A DNA stretch of 64,000 nucleotides from Shewanella corallii. GTDB taxonomy: Bacteria > Pseudomonadota > Gammaproteobacteria > Enterobacterales > Shewanellaceae. The notes beneath the pieces are model-generated. The model ran no database searches and was not told where the DNA came from. It saw only the letters and a program-made list of their open reading frames with translations. Within the stretch, counting starts at the first letter, position 1. Every line of letters starts with the position of its first letter. The stretch covers positions 1 through 64,000 of the forward strand of contig NZ_JAKIKT010000006.1 in NCBI RefSeq assembly GCF_023349125.1, in the 5' to 3' direction. The position numbers and the translations under genes were made by a program. This document shows, piece by piece, positions 8,417 to 17,651 of the stretch.

Positions 8417-8430
8417 CTTGTATATACAAG
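8417..8430. promoter_or_regulatory. HutC-type operator in the hutI/hutC divergent region
   Basis: A perfect 14-bp palindrome CTTGTATATACAAG, preceded by another half-site CTTGTATTTA. It matches the known HutC recognition pattern (CTTGTAT-type halves) of GntR-family hut repressors. It is placed to repress hutI and probably hutC itself; urocanate would be the inducer. Confidence 0.75.
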
Positions 8431-8521
8431 CTACGATTGTAGCCGCTTTTTCAGTCAGATTGAAACAAGCAGCCGAACTTAGGTATTCGAACTTAGGGTA
8501 ACCGGACGAAAGGAACAGGTC

Positions 8522-9226
8522 ATGGCCACAGCAAAGTTCACGCTTATCAAACAGCATATCACCGGCAAGATTGAAGCGGGAGAATGGCAGGAAAATGCTC
8601 AGGTACCTTCTGAGAATCAGTTGGCTGAGCAGTTTAACTGCAGCCGCATGACGGCCCGTCGTGCCCTGACCGAACTGGTTGAGGCCGGGGTGCTGGAGCG
8701 CTCGCAGGGGCTGGGCACCTTTGTCGCCTCATTGAAATCCCAATCTTCCATGTTGGCCATTCGCAATATCGCTGACGAGATTAAAGAGCGTGGCCATGGT
8801 TACAGTGTTGAGCAGCTGGATCTGGAAGAGATAGATGCTATTGCCCCCATCGCAATTGCGCTGGGATTGGAGGAGGGCGATAAGGTATATCGCTCAGTGT
8901 TGCTGCACTGCGAGCAGGGCACCCCGCTGCAGCTGGAGGAGCGCTTTATCAATCCCAAGCTGATCCCCGACTATCTGAATCAGGATTTCAGCCAGATCAC
9001 TCCCCACGAATACCTGTCGACTGTCGCCCCGCTGACTGAGGCTCGTCACATTATCGAGGCCATTCCAGCCGGTCAGCAGCTGAAAGAGCAGTTGCACCTG
9101 AAGGCCAATGAGCCCTGTTTACAGATTTTACGCCGCACCTGGTCACGCCATGGTGTGGTGAGTTTCGCCCGTTTGGTACATCCGGGCAGTCGCTTCCGGG
9201 TAGGCGGTCATCTGACCTTCAAATAG
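8522..9226 (+). CDS. hutC: histidine utilisation repressor HutC (GntR family)
   Basis: 234 residues. The N-terminal winged helix-turn-helix of the GntR/HutC subfamily covers about residues 8-72 (VPSENQLAEQFNCSRMTARRAL, TFVAS at the wing). It is followed by a UTRA ligand-binding domain, about 90-228 (GDKVYRSVLLH, LQLEERFINP, LQILRRTW). HutC proteins bind CTTGTATATACAAG-like sites and release DNA when urocanate accumulates. The ATG has AAGGA upstream. It lies immediately before hutU with an operator in the gap and should autoregulate the cluster. Confidence 0.93.
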   Translation: MATAKFTLIKQHITGKIEAGEWQENAQVPSENQLAEQFNCSRMTARRALTELVEAGVLERSQGLGTFVASLKSQSSMLAIRNIADEIKERGHGYSVEQLDLEEIDAIAPIAIALGLEEGDKVYRSVLLHCEQGTPLQLEERFINPKLIPDYLNQDFSQITPHEYLSTVAPLTEARHIIEAIPAGQQLKEQLHLKANEPCLQILRRTWSRHGVVSFARLVHPGSRFRVGGHLTFK

Positions 9227-9253
9227 GCCCGTGGCAAGCGTTTTCAAGCCAAA

Positions 9254-9275
9254 GTTATACAAGTAGTTATACAAG
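9254..9275. promoter_or_regulatory. paired HutC half-sites upstream of hutU
   Basis: Two direct copies of GTTATACAAG (9254-9263 and 9266-9275) spaced 12 bases apart. They share the ATACAAG half of the perfect operator at 8417-8430 and lie about 110 bases before hutU, suggesting a second HutC-controlled promoter for hutUH. Confidence 0.6.
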
Positions 9276-9382
9276 TAAAACGACCAGTAACACGGTAAAA
9301 ATTCAGCAATACAACAAAGGGATTCTCTGTAAACCCAGCCTGCGAAGACAGGCGCAGGAGAACCCACAACAAGGAACATAAG

Positions 9383-11053
9383 ATGGATAAGAGACACGAC
9401 CCGACCCGCAAGATCATTGCGCCCCATGGCTCTGAAATCACCTGTAAGAGCTGGTTGACCGAAGCCGCCATGCGCATGTTGATGAACAACCTGCATCCGG
9501 ATGTGGCCGAGCGCCCTGAAGACCTGGTGGTGTACGGTGGTATCGGCCGCGCTGCCCGTGACTGGCAGTGCTACGACAAGATTATTGAGGTACTGCAGCG
9601 TCTGGAAGATGACGAGACTCTGCTGGTGCAATCCGGTAAGCCGGTGGGCGTGTTCAAAACCCATGCTGATGCGCCTCGTGTGCTGATCGCCAACTCCAAC
9701 CTGGTGCCACACTGGGCCAACTGGGAACACTTTAACGAGCTGGATAAGCAGGGGCTGGCCATGTACGGCCAGATGACCGCAGGCAGCTGGATCTACATTG
9801 GTACTCAGGGCATTGTGCAGGGCACCTATGAAACCTTTGTGGCTGTCGCCAAGCAGCACTTTGACGGCGTAGCCAAAGGTCGCTGGATCCTGACAGGTGG
9901 TCTGGGCGGTATGGGTGGTGCACAGCCGCTGGCCGGTACCATGGCCGGTTTCTCTGTTATCGCCTGTGAAGTGGATGAAACCCGTATCGATTTCCGTCTG
10001 CGTACCCGTTATGTGGACAAGAAAGCCCACACTCTGGATGAAGCGCTGGAGATGGTGAAAGCCGCTGACGCCGAAGGCAAGCCTGTGTCTGTTGGCCTGC
10101 TGGCCAACGCTGCCGATGTGTTTGCCGAGCTGGTAGAGCGTGGCATTACCCCGGATGTGGTGACCGACCAGACCTCTGCCCATGACCCGCTGAACGGCTA
10201 CCTGCCACAGGGCTGGACTATGGAGCAGGCCAAAGAGATGCGCGCCAAAGGTGAAGCGGCCGTGGTTAAGGCGGCAAAAGAGTCTATGGCGGTGCAGGTT
10301 AAGGCGATGCTGGCCCTGCAGGAGCGCGGCGCAGCGACCCTGGACTATGGTAACAACATCCGCCAGATGGCTATGGAAGTGGGCGTTGAAAATGCCTTCG
10401 ACTTCCCCGGCTTTGTACCTGCCTATATCCGTCCTTTGTTCTGTGAAGGTATCGGTCCTTTCCGCTGGGCTGCCCTGTCGGGTGACCCGGAAGATATCTA
10501 CAAGACAGATCAGAAGGTGAAAGAGCTGATCCCCGATGACCCACACCTGCACAACTGGCTGGATATGGCCCGCGAGCGTATCGCCTTCCAGGGTCTGCCT
10601 GCCCGTATCTGTTGGGTTGGCCTGAAAGACAGAGCCCGTCTGGCACTGGCCTTTAACGAAATGGTGAAAAACGGCGAACTGAGCGCCCCGGTTGTGATTG
10701 GTCGCGACCACTTGGATTCCGGCTCTGTTGCCAGTCCCAACCGTGAAACCGAATCCATGATGGATGGTTCAGATGCCGTATCTGACTGGCCGCTGCTTAA
10801 TGCGCTGCTGAACACTGCCGGTGGTGCGACCTGGGTATCTCTGCACCATGGTGGTGGTGTGGGCATGGGCTTTAGTCAGCACTCTGGTGTGGTGATCTGC
10901 TGTGACGGCTCAGATGCCGCAGCCAAGCGTGTGGGTCGCGTGCTGTGGAATGACCCGGCTACCGGCGTAATGCGCCATGCCGATGCGGGCTACGACATAG
11001 CTAAAGACTGTGCCAAAGAGCAGGGCCTGGACCTGCCCATGCTGGAAGATTAA
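9383..11053 (+). CDS. hutU: urocanate hydratase
   Basis: Second enzyme of histidine catabolism: converts urocanate to 4-imidazolone-5-propanoate using tightly bound NAD+. It is 556 residues, the normal family length. Conserved blocks include [10 protein letters not shown], the Gly-rich [26 protein letters not shown], the [15 protein letters not shown] segment holding the conserved Cys, and [15 protein letters not shown]. The start is ATG 9383, with AAGGA ten bases upstream. It is followed by hutH after about 100 bases, so the two are likely co-transcribed. Confidence 0.97.
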   Translation: MDKRHDPTRKIIAPHGSEITCKSWLTEAAMRMLMNNLHPDVAERPEDLVVYGGIGRAARDWQCYDKIIEVLQRLEDDETLLVQSGKPVGVFKTHADAPRVLIANSNLVPHWANWEHFNELDKQGLAMYGQMTAGSWIYIGTQGIVQGTYETFVAVAKQHFDGVAKGRWILTGGLGGMGGAQPLAGTMAGFSVIACEVDETRIDFRLRTRYVDKKAHTLDEALEMVKAADAEGKPVSVGLLANAADVFAELVERGITPDVVTDQTSAHDPLNGYLPQGWTMEQAKEMRAKGEAAVVKAAKESMAVQVKAMLALQERGAATLDYGNNIRQMAMEVGVENAFDFPGFVPAYIRPLFCEGIGPFRWAALSGDPEDIYKTDQKVKELIPDDPHLHNWLDMARERIAFQGLPARICWVGLKDRARLALAFNEMVKNGELSAPVVIGRDHLDSGSVASPNRETESMMDGSDAVSDWPLLNALLNTAGGATWVSLHHGGGVGMGFSQHSGVVICCDGSDAAAKRVGRVLWNDPATGVMRHADAGYDIAKDCAKEQGLDLPMLED

Positions 11054-11157
11054 TCGCACGGTTTGCCGCTCATTTTGCGACTAATTTTACCAATAATAAT
11101 TAAGCGCAACGCCGGGTCACAGGCTCGACCTGCCCGACGTTGCCGGAGAAGTCATTG

Positions 11158-12690
11158 ATGGAACATATTGTTATCCACCCGGGTAAGCTGACCCTGTCTC
11201 AGCTGCGTCATATCAGCCGCCATGCGGTGAAAGTTTCGCTGGCAGACGCCGCGCTGGAAGGTATTCACAAGAGTGCTGCCACAGTGCAGCAGGTACTGGA
11301 TGAAGGCCGCACCGTTTACGGCATTAACACCGGCTTTGGTTTGCTGGCCAACACCAAGATTGCGCCGGAAGATTTGCAATTGCTGCAGCGCTCCATTGTG
11401 CTGTCCCACGCTGCCGGTACCGGCCAATACATGCAGGACGCAACCGTGCGCCTGATGATGGTGCTGAAGATTAACTCCCTGTCCCGCGGTTTTTCGGGTA
11501 TTCGCCTGCAGGTGATTGAGTTCCTGATGAGCCTGCTGAATGCCGAAGTTTACCCCTGTGTACCAGAAAAAGGTTCAGTGGGCGCTTCAGGTGATCTGGC
11601 TCCTCTGTCTCACATGTGCCTGCCGCTGCTGGGCGAAGGTGAAATGAGCTATAAGGGACAGATACTGTCAGCCAAAGAGGGTTTGGAGATTGCCGGTCTT
11701 GAGCCGCTTGAGCTGGCTGCCAAGGAAGGTCTGGCGCTGCTGAATGGTACTCAGGCATCCACTGCACTTGCACTGGAAGGTCTGTTCCACGCCGAAGATC
11801 TGTTTGCCGCTGGCAGCGTCATTGGCGCCATGAGCGTTGAAGCCGCCATGGGCAGTCGCAGCCCGTTCGACCCACGTATTCATGAAGTGCGCGGTCAGAA
11901 AGGCCAGATAGATTCAGCGGCGGTATTCCGCCACCTGCTGGGTGAAGAGTCTGAGATCAGCCTGGCTCACGTGGATTGCGAAAAGGTGCAGGACCCTTAC
12001 TCACTGCGCTGTCAGCCCCAGGTGATGGGTGCCTGTTTGACGCAAATTCGCCATGCTGCCGAAGTGCTTGAAGTTGAAGCCAACGGCGTAACCGATAACC
12101 CGCTGGTGTTTACCGACAATGGTGACATTATTTCCGGCGGTAACTTCCACGCCGAGCCTGTGGCCATGGCGGCGGATAATCTGGCGATTGCCATTGCTGA
12201 GCTGGGTGCCATTGCCGAGCGTCGTATTGCTTTGCTTATCGACTCCAACCTGTCCAAGCTGCCCCCTTTCCTGGTGGAAAACGGCGGCGTGAACTCAGGC
12301 TTTATGATTGCCCAGGTCACTGCGGCGGCGCTGGCGTCTGAGAACAAGACCTTTGCCCACCCAGCATCGGTAGACAGTCTGCCAACCTCTGCCAACCAGG
12401 AAGACCATGTCTCCATGGCGACCTTTGCCGCCCGTCGTTTGCGAGATATGGCTGAGAACACCCGTGGCGTGCTGGCAGTGGAGCTGCTGGCGGCAGCTCA
12501 AGGTTTGGATTTCCGTGCACCGCTGAAGCCTGCTGATGCGGTGGCCGAGGCGAAGGCAGAGCTGCGCGAAGTGGTGGCCTACTATGACAAGGACAGATAC
12601 TTTGGTCCTGACATTGAGAACGCCACTGACCTGCTGTGCGGCGCTTCTTACAACCGCTTCCTACCAGCTGGCCTGATGCCAAGCTTCTAA
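11158..12690 (+). CDS. hutH: histidine ammonia-lyase
   Basis: First enzyme of histidine catabolism: removes ammonia from L-histidine to give urocanate. It is 510 residues. The Ala-Ser-Gly triad that forms the MIO electrophile is at about residues 143-145 in [14 protein letters not shown]. Other family blocks are [36 protein letters not shown] and the C-terminal [16 protein letters not shown] 11158 follows CCGGAGAAG; a TTG 18 bases upstream is unlikely to be the start. It is the last gene of hutC-U-H, with a strong terminator behind it. Confidence 0.97.
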   Translation: MEHIVIHPGKLTLSQLRHISRHAVKVSLADAALEGIHKSAATVQQVLDEGRTVYGINTGFGLLANTKIAPEDLQLLQRSIVLSHAAGTGQYMQDATVRLMMVLKINSLSRGFSGIRLQVIEFLMSLLNAEVYPCVPEKGSVGASGDLAPLSHMCLPLLGEGEMSYKGQILSAKEGLEIAGLEPLELAAKEGLALLNGTQASTALALEGLFHAEDLFAAGSVIGAMSVEAAMGSRSPFDPRIHEVRGQKGQIDSAAVFRHLLGEESEISLAHVDCEKVQDPYSLRCQPQVMGACLTQIRHAAEVLEVEANGVTDNPLVFTDNGDIISGGNFHAEPVAMAADNLAIAIAELGAIAERRIALLIDSNLSKLPPFLVENGGVNSGFMIAQVTAAALASENKTFAHPASVDSLPTSANQEDHVSMATFAARRLRDMAENTRGVLAVELLAAAQGLDFRAPLKPADAVAEAKAELREVVAYYDKDRYFGPDIENATDLLCGASYNRFLPAGLMPSF

Positions 12691-12720
12691 GCAGCAACAG
12701 CGGTCATAGTTAAAACCATA

Positions 12721-12756
12721 AAGAGCCTGACTCCTGATGAGTCAGGCTCTTTTGTT
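12721..12756 (+). terminator. rho-independent terminator of the hutUH operon
   Basis: A 13-bp perfect stem AAGAGCCTGACTC / GAGTCAGGCTCTT (12721-12733 and 12739-12751) with loop CTGAT and a following T-rich run. Confidence 0.85.
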
Positions 12757-12801
12757 TTTGTCGAATGATTGTGGCGAAAGACTAAAACTCGAAAGCTGCT
12801 A

Positions 12802-12902
12802 ACCACGAAGGACGCGAAGGACACGAAGAAAAGCCTAGGCAAGTTCTCTCTTCGCTCTTACTTCGTGCTCTTCGTGTAGCGAACGTAGTGAGTGCTTCGT
12901 GG
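12802..12902. repeat. palindromic CACGAAG/CTTCGTG repeat
   Basis: The left arm contains ACCACGAAGGACGCGAAGG and ACACGAAGAAA; the right arm contains CTTCGTGCTCTTCGTG and finally CTTCGTGG. Together they form a roughly 100-base imperfect palindrome between the hutH and channel-gene terminators. It has no coding potential. Dispersed repeats of this CCACGAAG type occur in many bacterial genomes; here it looks like an intergenic palindromic unit. Confidence 0.55.
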
Positions 12903-12913
12903 CAAATCGTTTT

Positions 12914-12944
12914 TAAAAAAAGACCCCGGCTGGTGCCGGGGTCT
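12914..12944 (-). terminator. rho-independent terminator of the YbdG-like channel gene
   Basis: A perfect 10-bp stem AGACCCCGGC / GCCGGGGTCT (12921-12930 and 12935-12944) with loop TGGT. On the minus strand it is followed by a T run (A run at 12915-12920 on the plus strand). Confidence 0.85.
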
Positions 12945-12968
12945 AGGTGTTCTGATATTGGCTGAGCG

Positions 12969-14270
12969 CTACTGCTGAGTTGGTGCAGTCGGCTGCGTGC
13001 CTCTGCGGCGCAGTAGCTGGGTGTTGATATTGCGCATATCTTCCCCGGTTGGATTCTGGAATGGTCTCAGGCCGAACTCGGGCAGAATCGCAAACACATG
13101 GTCGAACAGATCTGCCTGAATGTCTTCGTAGAAGCCCCAACGGGTATCATTGGTAAACACATATATCTGGATAGGTAAGCCGGTAGGGCCGGGTTCCAGC
13201 TGGCGTACCAACATGGTCATATCCTTGCGGGTATGCTCACTTTTAAGCAGGTACTCCTTCATATAAGCGCGGAAGGTACCCACATTGGTAAGGTAGCGGC
13301 CATTTACCGGATCGTCGCCGGACTCGATACTCTGGTTATATTCGGTCAGCTGCTGCTTCATACCTGCCAGATATTCTTTCAGCAGGTTGATGCGCTCCAG
13401 GCGGTTAATGTCTTCGATTGTCAGAAAGCGGATTGAGTCCACATCAATATTGACTGATCGGGTGATGCGACGGCCACCGGATTCCGACATGCCGCGCCAG
13501 TTTTTAAAGGCGTCCTGCACCAGGGCGTAAGCCGGGATCATAGTTAAGGTGTTGTCCCAGTTACGCACTTTGACTGTGGTCAGGGAGATCTCTTCAATGG
13601 AGCCGTTGGCGCCATATTTATCCATCTGAATCCAGTCACCCTGGCTCACCATGCGGTTGGCCGCCAGCTGGATACCGGCTACAAAACCCAGAATGGTGTC
13701 GCGGAATACCAACATCACCAAACCGGTTGCCACACCCAAACTGGAGAGAAAAATAACCGGAGACTGGTTGGCCAGTACCGAGATACACAGAATGATGCCC
13801 ACAAAGAAGAGGAACAGCTTACACAGCTGCACGAAGCTCTTGATTGGCATGCGGCGGCTGACCAGATTGATATCGGCAATCTCGTTGGCAGCATCGAGCG
13901 AGGCGTAAGCCGCTCGTATCATGAGCACCACGATGGCGACGCTGAGCAGTCGGTCGACCACACTGGAGAGCAGGGCGTGTTCAGACAGCGCGATGGGAAT
14001 AAGCAGGTTGATGACCAGTGCCGGTACCAGCAGCGCCAGCTTCTCCAGCACTTTAAAGTGCATAAAGCTGTCATCCCAGCTGGCTTTGGAGCGCTTGATC
14101 ACCACATTGATGGCACGGATAACCCCGCGGCGCACTATGATGTAGGCGATAAGTGCTGTCACCAGACTGGCAATAATCAGTACCAGGGTGGGAATCCCTT
14201 CAGAGGGTTGTGCATCTATGCCTATGGCCGTCAGCCACTCAGCAATTTGGTGCCTGAGTCTCTCGTCCAA
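12969..14270 (-). CDS. ybdG: MscS-family mechanosensitive channel, YbdG-like
   Basis: 433 residues. Several N-terminal TM helices run to about residue 210. The MscS pore/beta region has LGVATGLVMLVFRDTILGFVAG followed by GDWIQMDKYGANGSIEEI and TTVKVRNWDNTLTMIP. The C-terminal part closely parallels E. coli YbdG (FKNWRGMSESGGRRI, NIGTFRAY-like VGTFRAYMKEYL, RKDMTMLVRQL, FDHVFAILPEFGLR). YbdG is a low-abundance inner-membrane channel gated by membrane tension in osmotic downshock. The start is a TTG at 14270 with GGAG nine bases upstream; no ATG nearby fits better. It is transcribed alone and ends at its own terminator. Confidence 0.88.
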   Translation of the reverse strand: MDERLRHQIAEWLTAIGIDAQPSEGIPTLVLIIASLVTALIAYIIVRRGVIRAINVVIKRSKASWDDSFMHFKVLEKLALLVPALVINLLIPIALSEHALLSSVVDRLLSVAIVVLMIRAAYASLDAANEIADINLVSRRMPIKSFVQLCKLFLFFVGIILCISVLANQSPVIFLSSLGVATGLVMLVFRDTILGFVAGIQLAANRMVSQGDWIQMDKYGANGSIEEISLTTVKVRNWDNTLTMIPAYALVQDAFKNWRGMSESGGRRITRSVNIDVDSIRFLTIEDINRLERINLLKEYLAGMKQQLTEYNQSIESGDDPVNGRYLTNVGTFRAYMKEYLLKSEHTRKDMTMLVRQLEPGPTGLPIQIYVFTNDTRWGFYEDIQADLFDHVFAILPEFGLRPFQNPTGEDMRNINTQLLRRRGTQPTAPTQQ

Positions 14271-14472
14271 TCTTGAATCTCCAATATTCAGCTTGTCGCT
14301 AGGGTTATAACCCTAGATTATCAGAAAATTCTCGGCAATCGCCTTTCGGGTATATCACAATTACATGTTGTAATAATTTGACCACAGTTTGTTTTTGCGC
14401 TCGGCCGGGTTAACAGTTAGCATTGGGCGGTCGCTTTGATTGCATATAAATTCAAATAATTAAAGGTACTTG

Positions 14473-16911
14473 GTGCGTATTTTTTCCCGCCCGCCGTTGA
14501 TGTTGTTGGCTGCCTTATTGCTGGTGTTGATCGCCGGGGTGACCCTGGGTGTCGGCTTCAGATATGAAGGTTTGCAACAGGTCGCACAGGCCAAAGAGGA
14601 CACCCAGGCAAGGCTGAATCAGCAACTTCAGCGAATGTCCCATGTGTTGCGCAATGCCCTGAAGCAGGGGGATGTAAGCCGTGTGCGCCAGGAACTCTCT
14701 CTTATCACCATCGACCTTAATTTCCTCTCTTTTCTGGTTCTCAGCCCATCCGGGCACATTGATTACGCCAACTACCTTATCTGGGAAGGCAATAATGCCG
14801 GAGAGATGATTGCCGGTTACTGGCCCAAACTGCACCAACAAGCAATTAAGCATAATGAAGCTATCTTCAGCTTCGACGACTCCTCTGACCGACTGCAAAG
14901 TTATTTCCCCGTATCTGGCTTCGATAATGGGCAAGAGCAATTTCTCCTGTTTGTTCAATACGATATTAAGCCTGAGCTGAATGCCCTGCAGCACGGGCTT
15001 AAGCAGAGGTTTTATGTACTCGCCATGTTGGCGGTGCTGGTGATCGTACTGGCTTTGGTTTTGCTCTACATGATAGTGATCAGGCCGCTGGGCTCCATCG
15101 CATCAGATGGACCGATACAGGGCTATGCCACCCGTGAATTCAAACTTATTCAGAAAAAGCTGCACTGGTATCGACAGCAGCGCAAACAGCTGCAGGAAAG
15201 ATTAAGCGACAGTGAACAGCGCTGGCTGTTTGCTGTGGATGGTTCGCAAAACGGTATCTGGGACTGGAATATCGCGACGGGTCAGGTGTATCTGTCTGAA
15301 CGCTGGAAGGGCATGTTGGGCTATCGTCCGGATGAGCTGGAGTCCGACTTTGAAGCCTGGACTACCCGGGTGCATCCCGATGATAAAGAGCGTGTACTGG
15401 AAGAGCTGAACCAGTTTATCGACGGTACCATTCCCGAATTTGAGAATGTGCATCGCCTCAGGCACAAGGATGGTCACTATGTGTGGGTGCTGGACCGGGC
15501 CATGCAGGTAAGCTGGGATATGCGGGGCAATCCGACCCGGATTATCGGCTCCCACACAGATGTGTCTGAGAATATCCGCAATGAAGAAGCGATTGCGTTT
15601 CAGGCCAATCATGATGCCCTGACCCATCTGGCCAACCGCAGTGCCGTGATGGATACGTTGGAGCAGCATCTGCAGCAGGCGGATGAGCATACCCGCACCG
15701 CAGCGTTGTTTGTGCTGGATCTGGATAACTTCAAAACCATTAATGAAGCCCTCGGGCATCAGGCCGGTGATCGCCTGTTGGTGCAGGTGGCAAACCGCTT
15801 ATCCGGCTATTTTGCCAATAACGCGCTGGTGGCCCGGCTGGGTGGTGATGAGTTTGCCGTGCTGGCTTACGGTGTTGGTCAGGATGCCGACACGGCCACC
15901 AATCGGGCACTGGCCCTTGGTGGCGGGATTCGCCGTTTGATGTCCCGCCCCTTTATGCTGGACAGTCAGCCTATGACCATCTCCGCCAGTGTGGGAATTT
16001 GCCTGGTGGACAGTCGTCCTGACTCCCCCGAAGACTTGCTGAAGTGGGCGGATATCGCCATGTATCAGGCCAAGCAGGAAGGGCGTAACCACTGCTGCGT
16101 TTATAACGAGGCGATGGAACATAACGCCATGGACAGCCTGTGGCTTCACAATGAGCTGAGATACGCCATAGAGAGAAACCAGTTTTGTTTGGTGTTTCAG
16201 CCGATTATGGATGCCAGAGGCGAGGTGGTCAGTGCCGAAACCCTGTTGCGCTGGTATCACCCTGAGCGGGGCTTTATTTCTCCTGCTGAGTTTATCCCTG
16301 TGGCGGAGAACTCAGGTGTGATTCTGGATATCGGTAACTGGGTGCTGGAAGAGGTGTGCCGCTTTGTGGTCCGGATGCGCAGCTCAGGTCAGGATGTGCC
16401 GGCGATTGCGGTTAACGTCAGTGCCCGTCAGTTTAATCAATCCGGCTTTGCCCCTCAGTTGTTTGACCTGCTGGAACGCACTCAGGTGGCCTCGTCGGCG
16501 ATGGAACTGGAAGTGACCGAATACGCCCTGCTGAATAATGTCGATGCCATCAGCGAACGTATGGCGGCACTGAAGGAGCATGGTCTGCATATTGCCATCG
16601 ATGACTTTGGTACCGGCTACTCCTCGTTGAGCTATCTGCAGTCACTGCCGCTGTCGCGCCTTAAGGTGGATGCCTCCTTTGTACAGAAGATTGGGGAAGA
16701 CAGCGCCTCAGACGCCATAGTCAAAGCTGTGGTGGATATGGGCCACTCACTGGGACTGGAAGTGGTGGCAGAAGGGGTGGAGACCAAGGAGCAGCTGAGG
16801 TATCTGCAGCAGTTGGGATGTGACTACTTCCAGGGCTATCTGTTCAGTAAGCCGCTGGCTGAAGGGGACTTTATTACCTACATTCAGCGACAGCGGCAAC
16901 TGGCGGTGTAA
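14473..16911 (+). CDS. membrane PAS-GGDEF-EAL protein (c-di-GMP turnover)
   Basis: 812 residues from GTG 14473, which has AAAGG six bases upstream; TTG 14470 is in frame but too close. There is a TM helix at about 8-26, a periplasmic sensor region of about 150 residues, and a second TM helix at about 177-200. A PAS/PAC module spans about 245-375 (WDWNIATGQVYLSERW, RIIGSHTDVSE). The GGDEF domain has an intact ARLGGDEFAVL at about 457-461, so cyclase activity is possible. The EAL domain has ETLLRW in place of EALLRW. It keeps NVSARQF, ELEVTEY, IDDFGTGYSSL, LKVDASFVQ and AEGVE, so phosphodiesterase activity is plausible. It ends 16 bases from the convergent lateral stator operon that carries a PilZ gene, suggesting a role in setting c-di-GMP for that motor (inference). 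Confidence 0.9.
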   Translation: MRIFSRPPLMLLAALLLVLIAGVTLGVGFRYEGLQQVAQAKEDTQARLNQQLQRMSHVLRNALKQGDVSRVRQELSLITIDLNFLSFLVLSPSGHIDYANYLIWEGNNAGEMIAGYWPKLHQQAIKHNEAIFSFDDSSDRLQSYFPVSGFDNGQEQFLLFVQYDIKPELNALQHGLKQRFYVLAMLAVLVIVLALVLLYMIVIRPLGSIASDGPIQGYATREFKLIQKKLHWYRQQRKQLQERLSDSEQRWLFAVDGSQNGIWDWNIATGQVYLSERWKGMLGYRPDELESDFEAWTTRVHPDDKERVLEELNQFIDGTIPEFENVHRLRHKDGHYVWVLDRAMQVSWDMRGNPTRIIGSHTDVSENIRNEEAIAFQANHDALTHLANRSAVMDTLEQHLQQADEHTRTAALFVLDLDNFKTINEALGHQAGDRLLVQVANRLSGYFANNALVARLGGDEFAVLAYGVGQDADTATNRALALGGGIRRLMSRPFMLDSQPMTISASVGICLVDSRPDSPEDLLKWADIAMYQAKQEGRNHCCVYNEAMEHNAMDSLWLHNELRYAIERNQFCLVFQPIMDARGEVVSAETLLRWYHPERGFISPAEFIPVAENSGVILDIGNWVLEEVCRFVVRMRSSGQDVPAIAVNVSARQFNQSGFAPQLFDLLERTQVASSAMELEVTEYALLNNVDAISERMAALKEHGLHIAIDDFGTGYSSLSYLQSLPLSRLKVDASFVQKIGEDSASDAIVKAVVDMGHSLGLEVVAEGVETKEQLRYLQQLGCDYFQGYLFSKPLAEGDFITYIQRQRQLAV

Positions 16912-16927
16912 CCTTAGGAGCTTGGTA

Positions 16928-17212
16928 TCAGCTAAAGAAGTACCAGGCGGTCAGCACATAGCTGCCAATGGCACTGCCAACCACAGGATAGATAAGATAT
17001 CCATCGTCGGTACGGCGGGCTCTGCGGAAGCAAATTCCCACCATCAGCAGGTTATAAACCAGCAACAGACCGGAGCTGATGACCGCGTATCTGGCACTCA
17101 TTCCCTGAAGGTTGAGTGTCAGCCAGATCAGCATCAGCCACCCCAGCAAAATCAGGTACAGAAACACCTTTTGTGGCCCGTCCGGGCCTTTTCGATTAAA
17201 CGCACTAGACAT
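16928..17212 (-). CDS. small membrane protein at the end of the lateral stator operon
   Basis: 94 residues with three probable TM helices: about 15-33 (VFLYLILLGWLMLIWLT), 40-60 (YAVISSGLLLVYNLLMVGI) and 74-92. It starts at ATG 17212, two bases after the PilZ gene stop, so translation is probably coupled. I do not recognise the family. Its position after lafS-lafT-lafU-pilZ suggests a part in lateral motor function or c-di-GMP response, but nothing in the sequence proves it. Confidence 0.6.
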   Translation of the reverse strand: MSSAFNRKGPDGPQKVFLYLILLGWLMLIWLTLNLQGMSARYAVISSGLLLVYNLLMVGICFRRARRTDDGYLIYPVVGSAIGSYVLTAWYFFS

Positions 17213-17214
17213 AG

Positions 17215-17646
17215 TTAACGCCCATCATCCATGAATAAACTGTTCATTCCTTTATCTCTTGGAAAACGGTACTGACGTTTTTTGGCGCGTACCCACTTCA
17301 TGGCCTGCAACAGCAACTCATCACTGACCTGCCGATAACTGGCACCGTAAAACTTCAATGGCCCCTGCACTCTGCGTCCATGGGTAATCACCACAGGCAA
17401 ACTGATGTCGTCCATTCTGAGCTTCAGCTCCTGACCTGAGTGCAGGCTGGTACTGGAGATAAGGCCAACGCCTCCCCGGCTGATATCCTTGATATTGGCC
17501 ATGCCGATACGACCCGGTTTCCACCATTGTGGATGGTGCAAACTGACGGTCACACCGTCACAGGCCAGCAGCAGATCTGAATCCTTGCTCAACCTCAGGC
17601 TGATTCTGGGGTGAGCTCTGCGGGGATCTTCCCGGTGTTGTTTCAT
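17215..17646 (-). CDS. PilZ domain protein in the lateral stator operon
   Basis: 143 residues. c-di-GMP-binding motifs of PilZ domains are intact: RxxxR at residues 10-14 (RAHPR) and DxSxxG at 54-59 (DISRGG). It starts five bases after lafU. The short N-terminal extension lacks a YcgR-N domain, so it is a single-domain PilZ protein. By analogy with YcgR-type brakes that act on stator or switch proteins, it may slow or disengage the lateral motor when c-di-GMP is high; this rests on its position and motifs only. Confidence 0.85.
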   Translation of the reverse strand: MKQHREDPRRAHPRISLRLSKDSDLLLACDGVTVSLHHPQWWKPGRIGMANIKDISRGGVGLISSTSLHSGQELKLRMDDISLPVVITHGRRVQGPLKFYGASYRQVSDELLLQAMKWVRAKKRQYRFPRDKGMNSLFMDDGR

Positions 17647-17651
17647 TGCAC

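Noticed and set aside
9143..10711. A 522-codon open frame on the minus strand opposite hutU
   Set aside because: A shadow of the codon pattern of hutU, which is certain; His/Gln-rich product without family features.
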